A stretch of DNA of 64,000 nt from Hanamia caeni (GTDB lineage Bacteria > Bacteroidota > Bacteroidia > Chitinophagales > Chitinophagaceae), in contig NZ_RJJR01000014.1 in assembly GCF_003721595.1 (NCBI RefSeq), positions 124,001-188,000 of the forward strand, given 5' to 3'. This document shows, piece by piece, positions 53,907 through 62,024 of the stretch. How positions within the stretch are numbered: the first letter of the stretch is position 1; each line of letters begins with the position of its first letter. The notes beneath the pieces were generated by a model. That model was not told where the DNA came from and did no database searches. It was given only the letters and a program-made list of their open reading frames with translations. A program made the translations under genes and the position numbers.

Positions 53907-54667
53907 TCAACTTTTTTTTGGGTTAGTGATAGTAAAACATAAAAAATAAATACAACAGGAACTGCAATCCACTGCAAAAATAATGCAGCAATAATTGCCA
54001 CAATCAGCAAAATAACTTTTGGTAAATTATTCTTTAAGGTAAAATCAGAAAATTTCAAAGCCATCATGTTGTGATTACTTACCATAAGATAACTGAGCAC
54101 GATAATCGATAAGTACAAAAACCATTTGCTGATAATAATATTATTTACAGCCGGCATAAAATCAAAATGCAAAATGAGCGGAAACGATGCGATCAATAAT
54201 CCAACAGCAGGAACCGGAACTCCCTTGAAAGAATATTGCTGATCTGTAGCCAGGTTAAATTTTGCCAGGCGATAAGCAGCAGCACATGCAAGAATAAAGG
54301 CCGGCAACAACCAAATGATGGAAACCTCCAATCCATTTTCTTCCCTTGCAAAACTAAACCGCAATAATTGGTATAATATCACGGAAGGCGCTACTCCAAA
54401 ACTGACTACATCGCTCAGCGAATCGAGCTGCTTTCCCATTTCACTGGTAGCTTTCAATAGTCTTGCCACGAACCCATCCAGAAAATCTATGACGGCCGCT
54501 ATGATAATGCAAATTGACGCCCAGCTTAGCTTTTCGGGAATATTAAAACTGCTTACATATTGGTCATTCAGGTAAATAATTATACTATTGGTTTGCAATG
54601 CAAAAACGATTGCCAGGCATCCGGCAAACAGGTTAAGCAGCGTAAAAAGATTGGGAATTTGTTTCAT
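53903..54667 (-). CDS. pssA: CDP-diacylglycerol--serine O-phosphatidyltransferase
   Basis: 254 residues, an integral membrane enzyme that makes phosphatidylserine, the precursor of phosphatidylethanolamine. The CDP-alcohol phosphatidyltransferase motif DG(x)2AR(x)8G(x)3D(x)3D is complete at about 64-86 (DGFVARLLKATSEMGKQLDSLSD). It starts MKQIPNLFTLLNLFAGCLAIVFA, the usual PNLFT(L)xN opening, and has about seven membrane helices. It lies 21 bp after pepP and overlaps purS. Confidence 0.92.
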   Translation of the reverse strand: MKQIPNLFTLLNLFAGCLAIVFALQTNSIIIYLNDQYVSSFNIPEKLSWASICIIIAAVIDFLDGFVARLLKATSEMGKQLDSLSDVVSFGVAPSVILYQLLRFSFAREENGLEVSIIWLLPAFILACAAAYRLAKFNLATDQQYSFKGVPVPAVGLLIASFPLILHFDFMPAVNNIIISKWFLYLSIIVLSYLMVSNHNMMALKFSDFTLKNNLPKVILLIVAIIAALFLQWIAVPVVFIFYVLLSLTQKKVE

Positions 54668-54688
54668 TTTATTCGCTTGTGGAATCGG

Positions 54689-55981
54689 TTAACGCGCTTT
54701 CATCAGCGATTCAATCTCATCTATGGTTTTTGGAATATTTTTCATCAAATCTTTGTTCCCGTTTTTTGTGATCCAATAATTATCTTCTATTCTTATTCCC
54801 ATCTGTTCTTCTTCAATATAAATTCCGGGTTCAATCGTAAATACCATACCTGTCTTTATAGGCTCCGTTTTGGTTCCAACATCATGAACATCTATGCCCA
54901 GGTGATGAGAAATGCCATGGTATAAATATTTTCGATAGGCCCTGTTTTCCGGATCTTCATTTTTGATATCTTCTCTTTTTAATAACCCTATTTTCTGAAA
55001 CAGTCTGGTGGCTTCATTTGCTACTTTATCGGTATAATCATTTATGGTTATTCCCGGTTTTAAAATGGAAGCACAATAATAATGAAGATCAAGGCAGGCG
55101 TTATAAACTTCCTTTTGCCTTTTAGAAAATTTACCATTCACGGGAATGGTACGTGTAAGGTCGGCTGAATAGTTGCCGTAGCGGGCGCCAAAATCCATTA
55201 ATATGAGCTCGCCGTCTTTACATTCGTGGTTATTTTCTACATAATGCAATGTTCTTGCCCTGTCGCCGCTGGCAATAATGCTGCCGTAAGCGGGGCCTGA
55301 GGCGCGCTGTGAAAGAAAGGAATACCATATTTCCGCATCAATTTCATATTCCATTACACCTGGTTTTATGAACGTTAACAAACGTCTAAAAGCATTATCA
55401 GTGATATCAATGGCTTTTTGCACCACTTCAATTTCAAGCGGAGTTTTTATGGCGCGCAGCTCTTTCAAAATTTTCGCAGAGCGTTTTAAGCTGTGCAAAG
55501 GATAACGGTCACGGATATACGAAGCGTAACGGTAATCCCTGACCGGCACTTCATTCGCCTTCCTGTCATTTTCATTTGTGTTGAGATAAATAATATCCGC
55601 CAGGTGGATCCACGGCTGTAGCATTCCTTCCAGCTCATCCAGCCATATTATTCTTTTGATTCCCGAAATGGCTTCACCTTCGTTTTTTCTAAGCTGATGG
55701 CCATTCCATTTTTCCTTTAATTCGTTGGGCCTCACCAAAACTAATACTTCCCTGAACCGCGGATCAGGATTATCCGGAAATAATACAACCATCGTGTCTT
55801 CCTGCTCAATCCCTGAAAGCCAGAACAGGTCAGAATTCTGAACGAATGGATGCAGCGCATCTCCATTCATTGGCAGTTCATCATTGCTATTAAAAATGGC
55901 GATAGAATTTTTTTCCATTTTCGCAATGAATCTTTTCCTGTTGTCAATAAAAATTTGGGGATTTAATGGTAAATATTTCAT
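54689..55981 (-). CDS. pepP: Xaa-Pro aminopeptidase (M24B)
   Basis: 430 residues. It removes the N-terminal residue ahead of a proline, with two metal ions. The N-terminal creatinase-like domain (SNDELPMNGDALHPFVQNSDLFWLSGIEQEDTMVVLFP) is followed by the pita-bread domain. Metal ligands can be seen in order: LILMDFGARYGNYSADLTRTIPV (two Asp), YHGISHHLGIDVHDVG (His), GMVFTIEPGIYIEE (Glu) and IRIEDNYWIT (Glu). Length is normal. It heads the cluster pepP-pssA-purS-rsmI, whose members work in unrelated housekeeping tasks. Confidence 0.92.
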   Translation of the reverse strand: MKYLPLNPQIFIDNRKRFIAKMEKNSIAIFNSNDELPMNGDALHPFVQNSDLFWLSGIEQEDTMVVLFPDNPDPRFREVLVLVRPNELKEKWNGHQLRKNEGEAISGIKRIIWLDELEGMLQPWIHLADIIYLNTNENDRKANEVPVRDYRYASYIRDRYPLHSLKRSAKILKELRAIKTPLEIEVVQKAIDITDNAFRRLLTFIKPGVMEYEIDAEIWYSFLSQRASGPAYGSIIASGDRARTLHYVENNHECKDGELILMDFGARYGNYSADLTRTIPVNGKFSKRQKEVYNACLDLHYYCASILKPGITINDYTDKVANEATRLFQKIGLLKREDIKNEDPENRAYRKYLYHGISHHLGIDVHDVGTKTEPIKTGMVFTIEPGIYIEEEQMGIRIEDNYWITKNGNKDLMKNIPKTIDEIESLMKAR

Positions 55982-56090
55982 TCCTTTTTCTTTTATTTTA
56001 TTTCAAATAACCAAAAGGTATTTTGAAAATTGCCTGCAATATACATGAATAATATATCCTGAGTTATCGGACGAACAAAAATACGATTGT

Positions 56091-56098
56091 TAACTTTG
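56091..56098 (+). promoter_or_regulatory. -7 box ahead of the PckA-like gene
   Basis: TAACTTTG, an exact TAnnTTTG, 14 bp ahead of the ATG. The gene thus seems to keep a live promoter. Confidence 0.45.
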
Positions 56099-56112
56099 TT
56101 CCTAAAAAACTG

Positions 56113-56757
56113 ATGTCTGTTCCCTCAATGTTCAAAGTACCAATGAATTTATTATTTTCCACAGGACTGCCTGCGGCTGAAAATATTATCTATCAGGCTT
56201 CGCATGAAAACCTGATAAAAGATTGCCTCAGAAAAAACGAGGGCGCTTTAAATGAGGAGGGAATTTTTGTTACAAAAGCTGGCAATGTCAATGACGCAAC
56301 ATCAATGACTGTCTATGTTGTAAAAAATGCCTTTACAGGAAATACAATTGAGTGCAACGGCAGTAGCAAGCCAATAGACGCTACGATTTTTTTACAACTT
56401 TATCAAAAAACAATAGATCATTTTGGCAAAAAACAAATATGGATTAGAGATGCTTTTGTTCTCAATGATAGCGGGCAGAAAGTGAACATCAGGAGCATCA
56501 ATGAAGAGCCGGCAGGAAACTTAGTTGTGTTAGATATGTTTTCTGAGCCTTCAAAAAATGAATTGGAAAATTTTAATCCTGACTGGTACCTTGTTCATGC
56601 GCCAGAATTTTTTGCCGATTCAGCGATTGACGGTATCGATGAAAAAGATTTTTTTATGGTCAATTATGAAACTAAAACGATGTTGATCGGTGGTGCAATT
56701 TTCACAACTAATATAAAACATAGGATTCTTTCAATTCTTATGGAACATTCACTTTGA
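56113..56757 (+). CDS. Stand-alone N-terminal domain of ATP-type PEP carboxykinase
   Basis: 214 residues that align along their length with residues of about 20-230 of PckA. Kept segments: LYQKTIDHFGKKQIWIRDAF (PckA KLY...L..KEV.VRDSYA), EPSKNELENFNPDWYLVHAPEFFADSAIDG (PckA RP..EEL..F.PEW...NAPGF.ADP.VDGT) and FFMVNYETKTMLIGGAIFTTNIKHRILSILM (PckA NFA.LNFTKK..LIGGTGYTGEIKKGIFS.LNF). Lost: the GRSPKDR substrate loop (here KAGNVNDATSM), the GxYGE site, and the whole nucleotide- and metal-binding C-terminal domain. It cannot be a carboxykinase. The open frame over 214 codons suggests selection rather than decay. A regulatory or binding role is possible; the alternative is a recent pseudogene. 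Confidence 0.75.
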   Translation: MSVPSMFKVPMNLLFSTGLPAAENIIYQASHENLIKDCLRKNEGALNEEGIFVTKAGNVNDATSMTVYVVKNAFTGNTIECNGSSKPIDATIFLQLYQKTIDHFGKKQIWIRDAFVLNDSGQKVNIRSINEEPAGNLVVLDMFSEPSKNELENFNPDWYLVHAPEFFADSAIDGIDEKDFFMVNYETKTMLIGGAIFTTNIKHRILSILMEHSL

Positions 56758-56847
56758 AATGCTCTTATTTACAAGAATTTAATTCGCTAAAAATAAAATC
56801 AAAGTATTTATTCTTTTACTGGTATCATGGAGGTGAAACAGCTTCCG

Positions 56848-57483
56848 TCAAAACAAACCATATAATTGAGCGTCAATTTGGTTAATGATAATGCCGAGAT
56901 CTTCTTCGTCTTCTGCAAATTTATTTTTGTCGGCATCTACAATCAAAAGCGGGCCTTCTTTATAAGATTCGATCCACTTGTTGTAATAGTCGCTTAATTT
57001 TTTTAAATAATCGAGACGAATATTTTCTTCATATTCGCGTCCGCGCTTTTGAATTTGAGCGACAAGCGTAGGAACAGAAGCGTTGAGATAAATAAGCAAA
57101 TCGGGCGGCTTCACCATCGATTTTAAAGTTTCAAAAAAAGAATAATAATTGGTGAAATCTCTTTTGGTCATCAGGCCCATATCATGAAGGTTAGGCGCAA
57201 AAATATTGGCATCCTCATATATTGTCCTGTCCTGGATTACGGTTTCGGTGCCGCGTTCTATTTCCAGTAATTGATTCAGCCGGCTGTTCAGAAAATAAAT
57301 CTGAAGGTTAAAACTCCACCGCGGCATTTCTTCATAAAAATCATTGAGATAAGGATTATGCTCCACGTCTTCAAACTGTGGAATCCACTTATAGTGTTTG
57401 CTTAATAGTTCAGTCAAAGTAGTTTTTCCTGCTCCAATATTACCGGCAACTGCAATGTGCTTGGGTTTTTTCGATTTGGCCAT
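56848..57483 (-). CDS. Deoxynucleoside kinase (dNK/dGK family)
   Basis: 211 residues. It phosphorylates deoxynucleosides with ATP in salvage. P-loop GNIGAGKTT (about 14-22), FEDVEHNPYLNDFYEEMPRWSFNLQIYFLNSR with the base-site residues, the DRTIYED motif (the ERS/DRx switch; about residues 85-92), and the lid RGREYEENIR with Arg residues that contact the triphosphate. The C-terminal VDADKNKF is typical. It stands alone between the PckA-like gene, towards which it converges, and trpS. The exact nucleoside preference cannot be read from the sequence. Confidence 0.9.
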   Translation of the reverse strand: MAKSKKPKHIAVAGNIGAGKTTLTELLSKHYKWIPQFEDVEHNPYLNDFYEEMPRWSFNLQIYFLNSRLNQLLEIERGTETVIQDRTIYEDANIFAPNLHDMGLMTKRDFTNYYSFFETLKSMVKPPDLLIYLNASVPTLVAQIQKRGREYEENIRLDYLKKLSDYYNKWIESYKEGPLLIVDADKNKFAEDEEDLGIIINQIDAQLYGLF

Positions 57484-57599
57484 ACCTTAATTCCTGTTTT
57501 TAATTTCAACTGTTATAACCTCCGGCAGGCAGATGTTTAAAAGTAAATATAAATTCAAATGTAAAATAATATAAGTTGTTTGCTTTTAGCTTTTGGCTT

Positions 57600-58640
57600 T
57601 TAGCCTTTAGCTTTTAAAAAGTAATTCAATCCCATTGCATTTCTCACCTCCTTCATGGTAGCTTCAGCGCTGGCGCTGGCTTTTTCAGCTCCCTGTTTCA
57701 TCACTTTTTGCAAATAGCTTTCATTGTTCAAAATTTCATTTACTTTTTTTCGAATAGGCGAAATAAAGTGAACCATATCTTCCGCAAGCTGTTTTTTCAT
57801 ATCGCCATACCTGATAGTGCAATTGTCAAATTGTTTCTGAAACTGGTTCAACGTATCTTCAGCGCTAACAAGCTTCATCAGCAAAAAAAGGTTTTCAATG
57901 TAATCCGGTTTTCGCGAATTATTTTCGGTGGGGCCGCTGTCTGTTTTGGCTTTCATTATTTTTTTCCTGATAGCGTCATCTTCATCCGAAAGATAAAGCG
58001 TAGCCATTTGGTTTTCACTTTTGCTCATTTTGCCACCACCATCCAGCGACGGAACCTTTATCAATTTATGATTAAAATTAAAAGCGATTGGTTCAGGAAA
58101 AACTTCCGAATAGCGGTGATTAAAACGGTTCACATAATTTCTCGCGATTTCCAGGTGCTGTTCCTGGTCTTTTCCTACCGGCACATATTTGGCGCGGTGA
58201 ATTAAAATATCTGCCGCCATCAGCACGGGGTAAGTAAGCAATCCGGCATTCACGTTGTCAGGATGTTGGCGAACTTTATCTTTAAAAGTGGGCGTTTTTT
58301 CAAGCTCTCCTTTGTAAGCCAGCATGTTCAGATATAGGTACAATTCAGATGTTTGATACAGGTGGCTCTGGCAATATAAAGCTACTTTTTCAGGATCGAG
58401 ACCACAGGCAATATTTTCTGCTAAAACCCTGTGCACATTGACTTTCAAGTCTTTTGTATCAGGATGGGTAGTAAGCGAATGCAAATCGGCTACCATGAAA
58501 AAGCATTCATAATCCTCCTGCATTTTTACATAGTTTTGCATCGCCCCAAAATAATTACCGAGGTGAAGATAGCCGGTCGGGCGGATGCCACTCATTACAA
58601 TCTGCCTGCCGCCAGGCATGGTTTCTTTCTCCGTTTTCAT
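57600..58640 (-). CDS. trpS: Tryptophan--tRNA ligase
   Basis: 346 residues, class I aminoacyl-tRNA synthetase. SGIRPTGYLHLGNYFGAMQNYV holds the HIGH-type motif as HLGN, and DGGGKMSKSENQMATLYLSDEDD holds KMSKS in full. YPVLMAADILIHRAKYVPVGKDQEQHLEIARN is the TrpRS/TyrRS-type tryptophan pocket region. Length is normal. The start fits, with 166 bp to the divergent gene at 58807 and a TATCTTCG -7-like box in between on the minus strand. Confidence 0.95.
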   Translation of the reverse strand: MKTEKETMPGGRQIVMSGIRPTGYLHLGNYFGAMQNYVKMQEDYECFFMVADLHSLTTHPDTKDLKVNVHRVLAENIACGLDPEKVALYCQSHLYQTSELYLYLNMLAYKGELEKTPTFKDKVRQHPDNVNAGLLTYPVLMAADILIHRAKYVPVGKDQEQHLEIARNYVNRFNHRYSEVFPEPIAFNFNHKLIKVPSLDGGGKMSKSENQMATLYLSDEDDAIRKKIMKAKTDSGPTENNSRKPDYIENLFLLMKLVSAEDTLNQFQKQFDNCTIRYGDMKKQLAEDMVHFISPIRKKVNEILNNESYLQKVMKQGAEKASASAEATMKEVRNAMGLNYFLKAKG

Positions 58641-58806
58641 AAGTTGGCGAAGATAATCAGATTTGTGAAAAAGTATTATTGGGATTGAACGGGTGGAAGG
58701 TTTAGAAATTTTAAAAAAGTTTAGTGGCTACAGAATCCTTACAAATAGAAGAAAGTTGTAATTCGCCAAAAAAACATACCTTTTCTTAATTATATAAGTT
58801 TATATA

Positions 58807-59454
58807 ATGGATACATTGATTTTTCAATTGCTTTTAAATCTTTCAATTCAAATAGAACAGGTGATAAATAATATTTTTCAACCAAAACTTATAATAACAT
58901 CTATTATATATTTCCTATTAATAGCTCCTGCATTTTGTCAAAATAAAAAGAGTAAAAAACCAGAAACATTAATAGTAAAGACGAATCTTTTAAATTTAGC
59001 CGCAAAAGGGCCATCCATTTCTTTTGAAAAATTTTTAAGTAAATCATTTTCTTTTGTGCTTGCATATATGAAAGGCCAGTTCAACGATTTTTTACTTACT
59101 GATCATTATGATTATAATGGATTATTATTAAGAGGAAAGAAATATTTCCATGAAATTAATAAGGGAGATATAACTCCTTATATTGGAGCCTACACCGGGG
59201 TTCTGCATAGAAATATTCATACGGTCGGGCAGTCTGGTTTATTTGGTTACCCTGACAGAGATTTTTCAGCAAACTCCATTCCGAGCGGATTTTCAATGGG
59301 AGGTTTATGGCTTTTAAAAAACAATTTTGTAATAGATTTGCAATCGAGTTTAGGGTATGGCAGATATATAAATATTGACAAAAACGATCCAGATACTTAT
59401 TCAAATGGCTATCTGGATATTCAAATATGGACTTCTGTAGGTTATTACTTTTAA
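58807..59454 (+). CDS. Small exported, probably outer-membrane beta-barrel protein (DUF3575-like)
   Basis: 215 residues. A hydrophobic segment LIITSIIYFLLIAPAFCQ near residues 27-45 looks like a signal peptide; the 26 residues before it are unusual, so the true start may lie further in at a non-ATG codon. VKTNLLNLAAKGPSISFEKFLSKSFSF is close to the opening of DUF3575 proteins (KTNLL.....P..G.E). It is followed by alternating strands with YIGAYTGVL, GFSMGGLWLLKNNFVIDLQSSLGYGRYI and a final IQIWTSVGYYF that ends on an aromatic residue, as outer-membrane barrels do. No role is known. Confidence 0.65.
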   Translation: MDTLIFQLLLNLSIQIEQVINNIFQPKLIITSIIYFLLIAPAFCQNKKSKKPETLIVKTNLLNLAAKGPSISFEKFLSKSFSFVLAYMKGQFNDFLLTDHYDYNGLLLRGKKYFHEINKGDITPYIGAYTGVLHRNIHTVGQSGLFGYPDRDFSANSIPSGFSMGGLWLLKNNFVIDLQSSLGYGRYINIDKNDPDTYSNGYLDIQIWTSVGYYF

Positions 59455-59601
59455 TACTTATCGATACATATATTTATTTAATTTGGTGCTATACTTTGCC
59501 TGTGCTTCCGAGGCATTCCTCACCTTTCTTCCAATTCTCAAAAAAATGATGAGCGGGGATAAGCAGAATACCAGCGACAAAAATTAAAGAATTATTCCAT
59601 T

Positions 59602-59609
59602 TATATTTG
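59602..59609 (+). promoter_or_regulatory. -7 box of gatC, very close to the start codon
   Basis: TATATTTG, an exact TAnnTTTG, with only 4 bp to the gatC ATG. If it is used, transcription starts at or next to the ATG and the mRNA is nearly leaderless. Confidence 0.45.
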
Positions 59610-59613
59610 CCGG

Positions 59614-59904
59614 ATGAAGGTGAATGACGCATTAATTGAAAAATTAGCGAATCTTTCCAGGCTTGAATTTGAAGAGTCTGAAAAAGAGGAAATAAAAAAC
59701 GATCTCGAAAAAATGATAGGCTTTATTGATAAGCTTAATGAGTTAGACACTTCGGGCGTTGAACCTTTGCTGCATATGAGCGAAAACGTAAATATTTTCA
59801 GGAAGGATGAAGTGAAAGGAGAAATGAGCAAAGAAGATGTTTTTAAGAATGCGCCGTTGCACGATAATGATTTTTTTAAAGTTCCCAAAGTAATTAAGAA
59901 GTGA
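59614..59904 (+). CDS. gatC: Asp-tRNA(Asn)/Glu-tRNA(Gln) amidotransferase subunit C
   Basis: 96 residues. GatC holds GatA and GatB together in the enzyme that amidates mis-charged Glu-tRNA(Gln) or Asp-tRNA(Asn). Motifs: IEKLANLSRLEFEESEKEEIKNDLEKMIGFIDKLNELDTSGVEPLLH, then RKDEV.....KEDVFKNAP..DNDFFKVPKVI, the complete GatC pattern. It is 87 bp ahead of the ABC ATPase gene on the same strand. gatA and gatB are not in the window. Confidence 0.93.
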   Translation: MKVNDALIEKLANLSRLEFEESEKEEIKNDLEKMIGFIDKLNELDTSGVEPLLHMSENVNIFRKDEVKGEMSKEDVFKNAPLHDNDFFKVPKVIKK

Positions 59905-59924
59905 AGGTTCGCAGTTATTCTGCT

Positions 59925-59959
59925 AAAAATAAAAAACCGGCTTATTTGTACGTTTACTG
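59925..59959 (+). promoter_or_regulatory. 35-bp array element ahead of the ABC ATPase gene
   Basis: Core TTATTTGTACGTTTACTG at 59942-59959, preceded by an A-rich flank ending ACCGGC. I count 26 of 35 bases equal to the copy ahead of P10, and the 31 bp to the ATG resemble the 33-34 bp seen at P2, P6, P7, P9 and P10. It has the sense orientation of the gene, as at the permeases. Confidence 0.65.
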
Positions 59960-59990
59960 ATAATTTTAAAATAATACTATATTATTCAAT

Positions 59991-60698
59991 ATGGCTTCCA
60001 TCATTCAATTAGAAAATATTAAGAAAAGCTATTACCTCGGAAAGCAGGAATTAAAAGTGCTGAAGGGTATTTCGCTCGAGGTGTTTAAAAATGAATATGT
60101 TGCGCTGATGGGGCCCAGCGGAAGTGGAAAATCAACCCTGATGAATATTCTGGGCTGCCTGGATTCTCCCTCTTCCGGTAAGTATATTTTGAACGGCGAG
60201 GATGTTAGTAAAATGCAGGACGATGATCTTGCTGATGTGCGCAACAAAGAAATCGGTTTTGTTTTTCAACAATTCAATCTCTTACCCAGGTTAACGGCTG
60301 CCGAAAATGTGGCGTTACCTTTAATTTATAATGGCACCTCAAAAAAAATTAGAACAGCGCAAGCCCTTGAAATGCTTGACAGGGTTGGTTTGGCGGATAG
60401 AAGCCATCATAAGCCGAATGAATTGTCCGGAGGCCAAAATCAAAGAGTGGCTATAGCGCGGGCATTGGTAAATAATCCTTCCATTATTTTAGCGGACGAG
60501 CCTACCGGCAATCTTGATTCAAAAACGTCAATTGAAATCATGCATATTTTTGATAAGATACAGTCTGAAGGAAATACGGTTATCTTAGTTACTCACGAAG
60601 AAGATATTGCAGCATATGCGCATAGGATTATCCGTCTGAAAGATGGAGTAATTGAAAGCGATCATCTTCACAAAAAGAATATGGTAACTGCTGAATAG
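59991..60698 (+). CDS. ABC transporter ATP-binding protein, LolD/MacB class
   Basis: 235 residues, cytoplasmic. Walker A GPSGSGKST (41-49), Q-loop FQQFNLLPRLTAAENVALP (92-110), signature LSGGQNQRVAIARAL (145-159), Walker B IILADEPTGNLD (165-176) and the H-loop VTHE near 200. FNLLPRLTA.ENV and DEPTGNLD mark the MacB/LolD/FtsE class, the class that powers FtsX-type permeases. It has no permease gene beside it. The shared 35-bp element makes it the best candidate partner of P1-P14 some 21 kb away. The signature has LSGGQNQRV where LSGGQQQRV is usual, a mild change. It may equally serve permeases elsewhere. Confidence 0.92.
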   Translation: MASIIQLENIKKSYYLGKQELKVLKGISLEVFKNEYVALMGPSGSGKSTLMNILGCLDSPSSGKYILNGEDVSKMQDDDLADVRNKEIGFVFQQFNLLPRLTAAENVALPLIYNGTSKKIRTAQALEMLDRVGLADRSHHKPNELSGGQNQRVAIARALVNNPSIILADEPTGNLDSKTSIEIMHIFDKIQSEGNTVILVTHEEDIAAYAHRIIRLKDGVIESDHLHKKNMVTAE

Positions 60699-60902
60699 AA
60701 TTCTTTAAAGTCATGTTCAACTCATTTTATTTTTCTTCATCCCCGGCCACGATGGCGGCTGCTTCTTGTCTTTTAATTTTTGAAAGGTTTGTATCAGGAT
60801 CTTGATGATGCGATGAAGAGTAGCTATCACCTTACAAAAGTTTTAGATTGTACTTTTATATTTCGCAGAAAATGATTTCTGCTAATAAAATTTGAATTAA
60901 TT

Positions 60903-61463
60903 ATGGCAATGAAAATTTATACAAAGACGGGCGATAGCGGAAAGACAAGTCTTCTGGGTGGTACAAAAGTTTTCAAAAATAACCCGAGGATTGAAGCATA
61001 CGGCACAGTGGATGAACTGAACTCTTACATTGGGCTTTTATCGGATTTTTCCAATGATGATAATGCCAAAAGTATCCTGAAAGAAATCCAGGACAGGCTG
61101 TTTACCATTGGCGCTGAATTGGCGTGTGACCCGGATAAAAATTCCAAGATGCCGCTTCCGGATCTTCATGAAAGTGATATAGAATTTTTAGAGAAAGAAA
61201 TTGATAAAATGCAGGAAGAATTGCCGGTGATGAAAAACTTTATCTTACCCGGCGGCCACCCGGCAGTTTCCTTTGCTCATGTGGCGCGGTGCGTGTGCAG
61301 AAGAGCAGAAAGATGTACGGTGAATTTGCAGGAAAATAGTGGTGCTGTTGATCAACTAATAATTAAATACCTTAACAGGCTTAGTGACTATTTGTTTGTG
61401 CTGGCAAGATACCTCGGGATGAAAAATAATGCGCCTGAGATAATTTGGAAAGCCAGAATGTAA
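60903..61463 (+). CDS. Corrinoid adenosyltransferase, PduO type
   Basis: 186 residues. It adds the 5'-deoxyadenosyl group of ATP to cob(I)alamin. Motifs: the ATP site KIYTKTGDSGKTSLLGGTKV (TKTGDxGxTxLxGG), GTVDELNSYIGLL, LPGGHPAVSFAHVARCVCRRAERCTVNL (with the family R-x2-C-R-R-A-E-R) and IKYLNRLSDYLFVLARYL. All key residues are in place and the length is normal. No cobalamin gene is next to it. Three short plus-strand genes follow in the same direction with gaps, so an operon is not certain. Confidence 0.93.
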   Translation: MAMKIYTKTGDSGKTSLLGGTKVFKNNPRIEAYGTVDELNSYIGLLSDFSNDDNAKSILKEIQDRLFTIGAELACDPDKNSKMPLPDLHESDIEFLEKEIDKMQEELPVMKNFILPGGHPAVSFAHVARCVCRRAERCTVNLQENSGAVDQLIIKYLNRLSDYLFVLARYLGMKNNAPEIIWKARM

Positions 61464-61581
61464 ATATTCAATATTTATTGCTTTACTGGCTTTTTTCCTA
61501 AAAAGATTCCATCCCCGGCAGAGGCTAATTTTTAGAATACATTTCAATTTTTTTTATTAAAATTAGCTTCTCATTTTTCAC

Positions 61582-61589
61582 TAAATTTG
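61582..61589 (+). promoter_or_regulatory. -7 box of ccmE
   Basis: TAAATTTG, an exact TAnnTTTG, 21 bp ahead of the chosen ccmE start. Its place after the upstream in-frame ATG at 61587 supports the start at 61611. Confidence 0.45.
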
Positions 61590-61610
61590 CCAATCCAAAT
61601 CACACATAAA

Positions 61611-62015
61611 ATGAAGACTTCAAGTATAGTAATCTTAGTTGTTATAGCTGCTGCTATTGGAGCGTTATTAATGTATTCAGTTGATTTTTCTACCTACGAC
61701 ACTATTGGCTCTGCCAAACAGAAGCAGGGACAATATGTTCACCTCATCGCAAAGCTTGATAAATCGAAGCCGATTCAATACGATGCATTAAAAGATCCTA
61801 ACTATCTTTCTTTTTATGCCGTGGATAGCCTGGGCAATAGCACGCAGGTGATTTATCACAATACCAAGCCGGCAGAACTTGAACAAAGTGAGCGTGTAGT
61901 CTTGAAGGGAAAAATGGAAGGAGATGTTTTTCAATGTAATGACATTCTTTTGAAATGCCCCTCCAAATACAAAGACGATAAGCAACAATTAGAAAAAACG
62001 GTTACTCAATATTAA
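61611..62015 (+). CDS. ccmE: Cytochrome c maturation protein CcmE, CxxxY type
   Basis: 134 residues from the ATG at 61611 (MKTSSIVILVVIAAAIGALLMYSVDFSTYDT); an ATG eight codons upstream lies within the promoter box and gives no better signal anchor. CcmE is a membrane-anchored, OB-fold heme chaperone that passes heme to the CcmF/H ligase. The heme-binding motif is CPSKY (116-120), of the CxxxY form known from Deltaproteobacteria and archaea, in place of the HxxxY of E. coli. The ligase-type gene follows 9 bp after the stop, which supports the assignment. Confidence 0.85.
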   Translation: MKTSSIVILVVIAAAIGALLMYSVDFSTYDTIGSAKQKQGQYVHLIAKLDKSKPIQYDALKDPNYLSFYAVDSLGNSTQVIYHNTKPAELEQSERVVLKGKMEGDVFQCNDILLKCPSKYKDDKQQLEKTVTQY

Positions 62016-62024
62016 GACCCTGAC

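Noticed and set aside
57708..58205. 165-codon plus-strand open frame opposite trpS
   Set aside because: It is a shadow of a clear trpS gene; it has no motif or plausible start region. The same holds for the 60- to 136-codon frames opposite the permeases.
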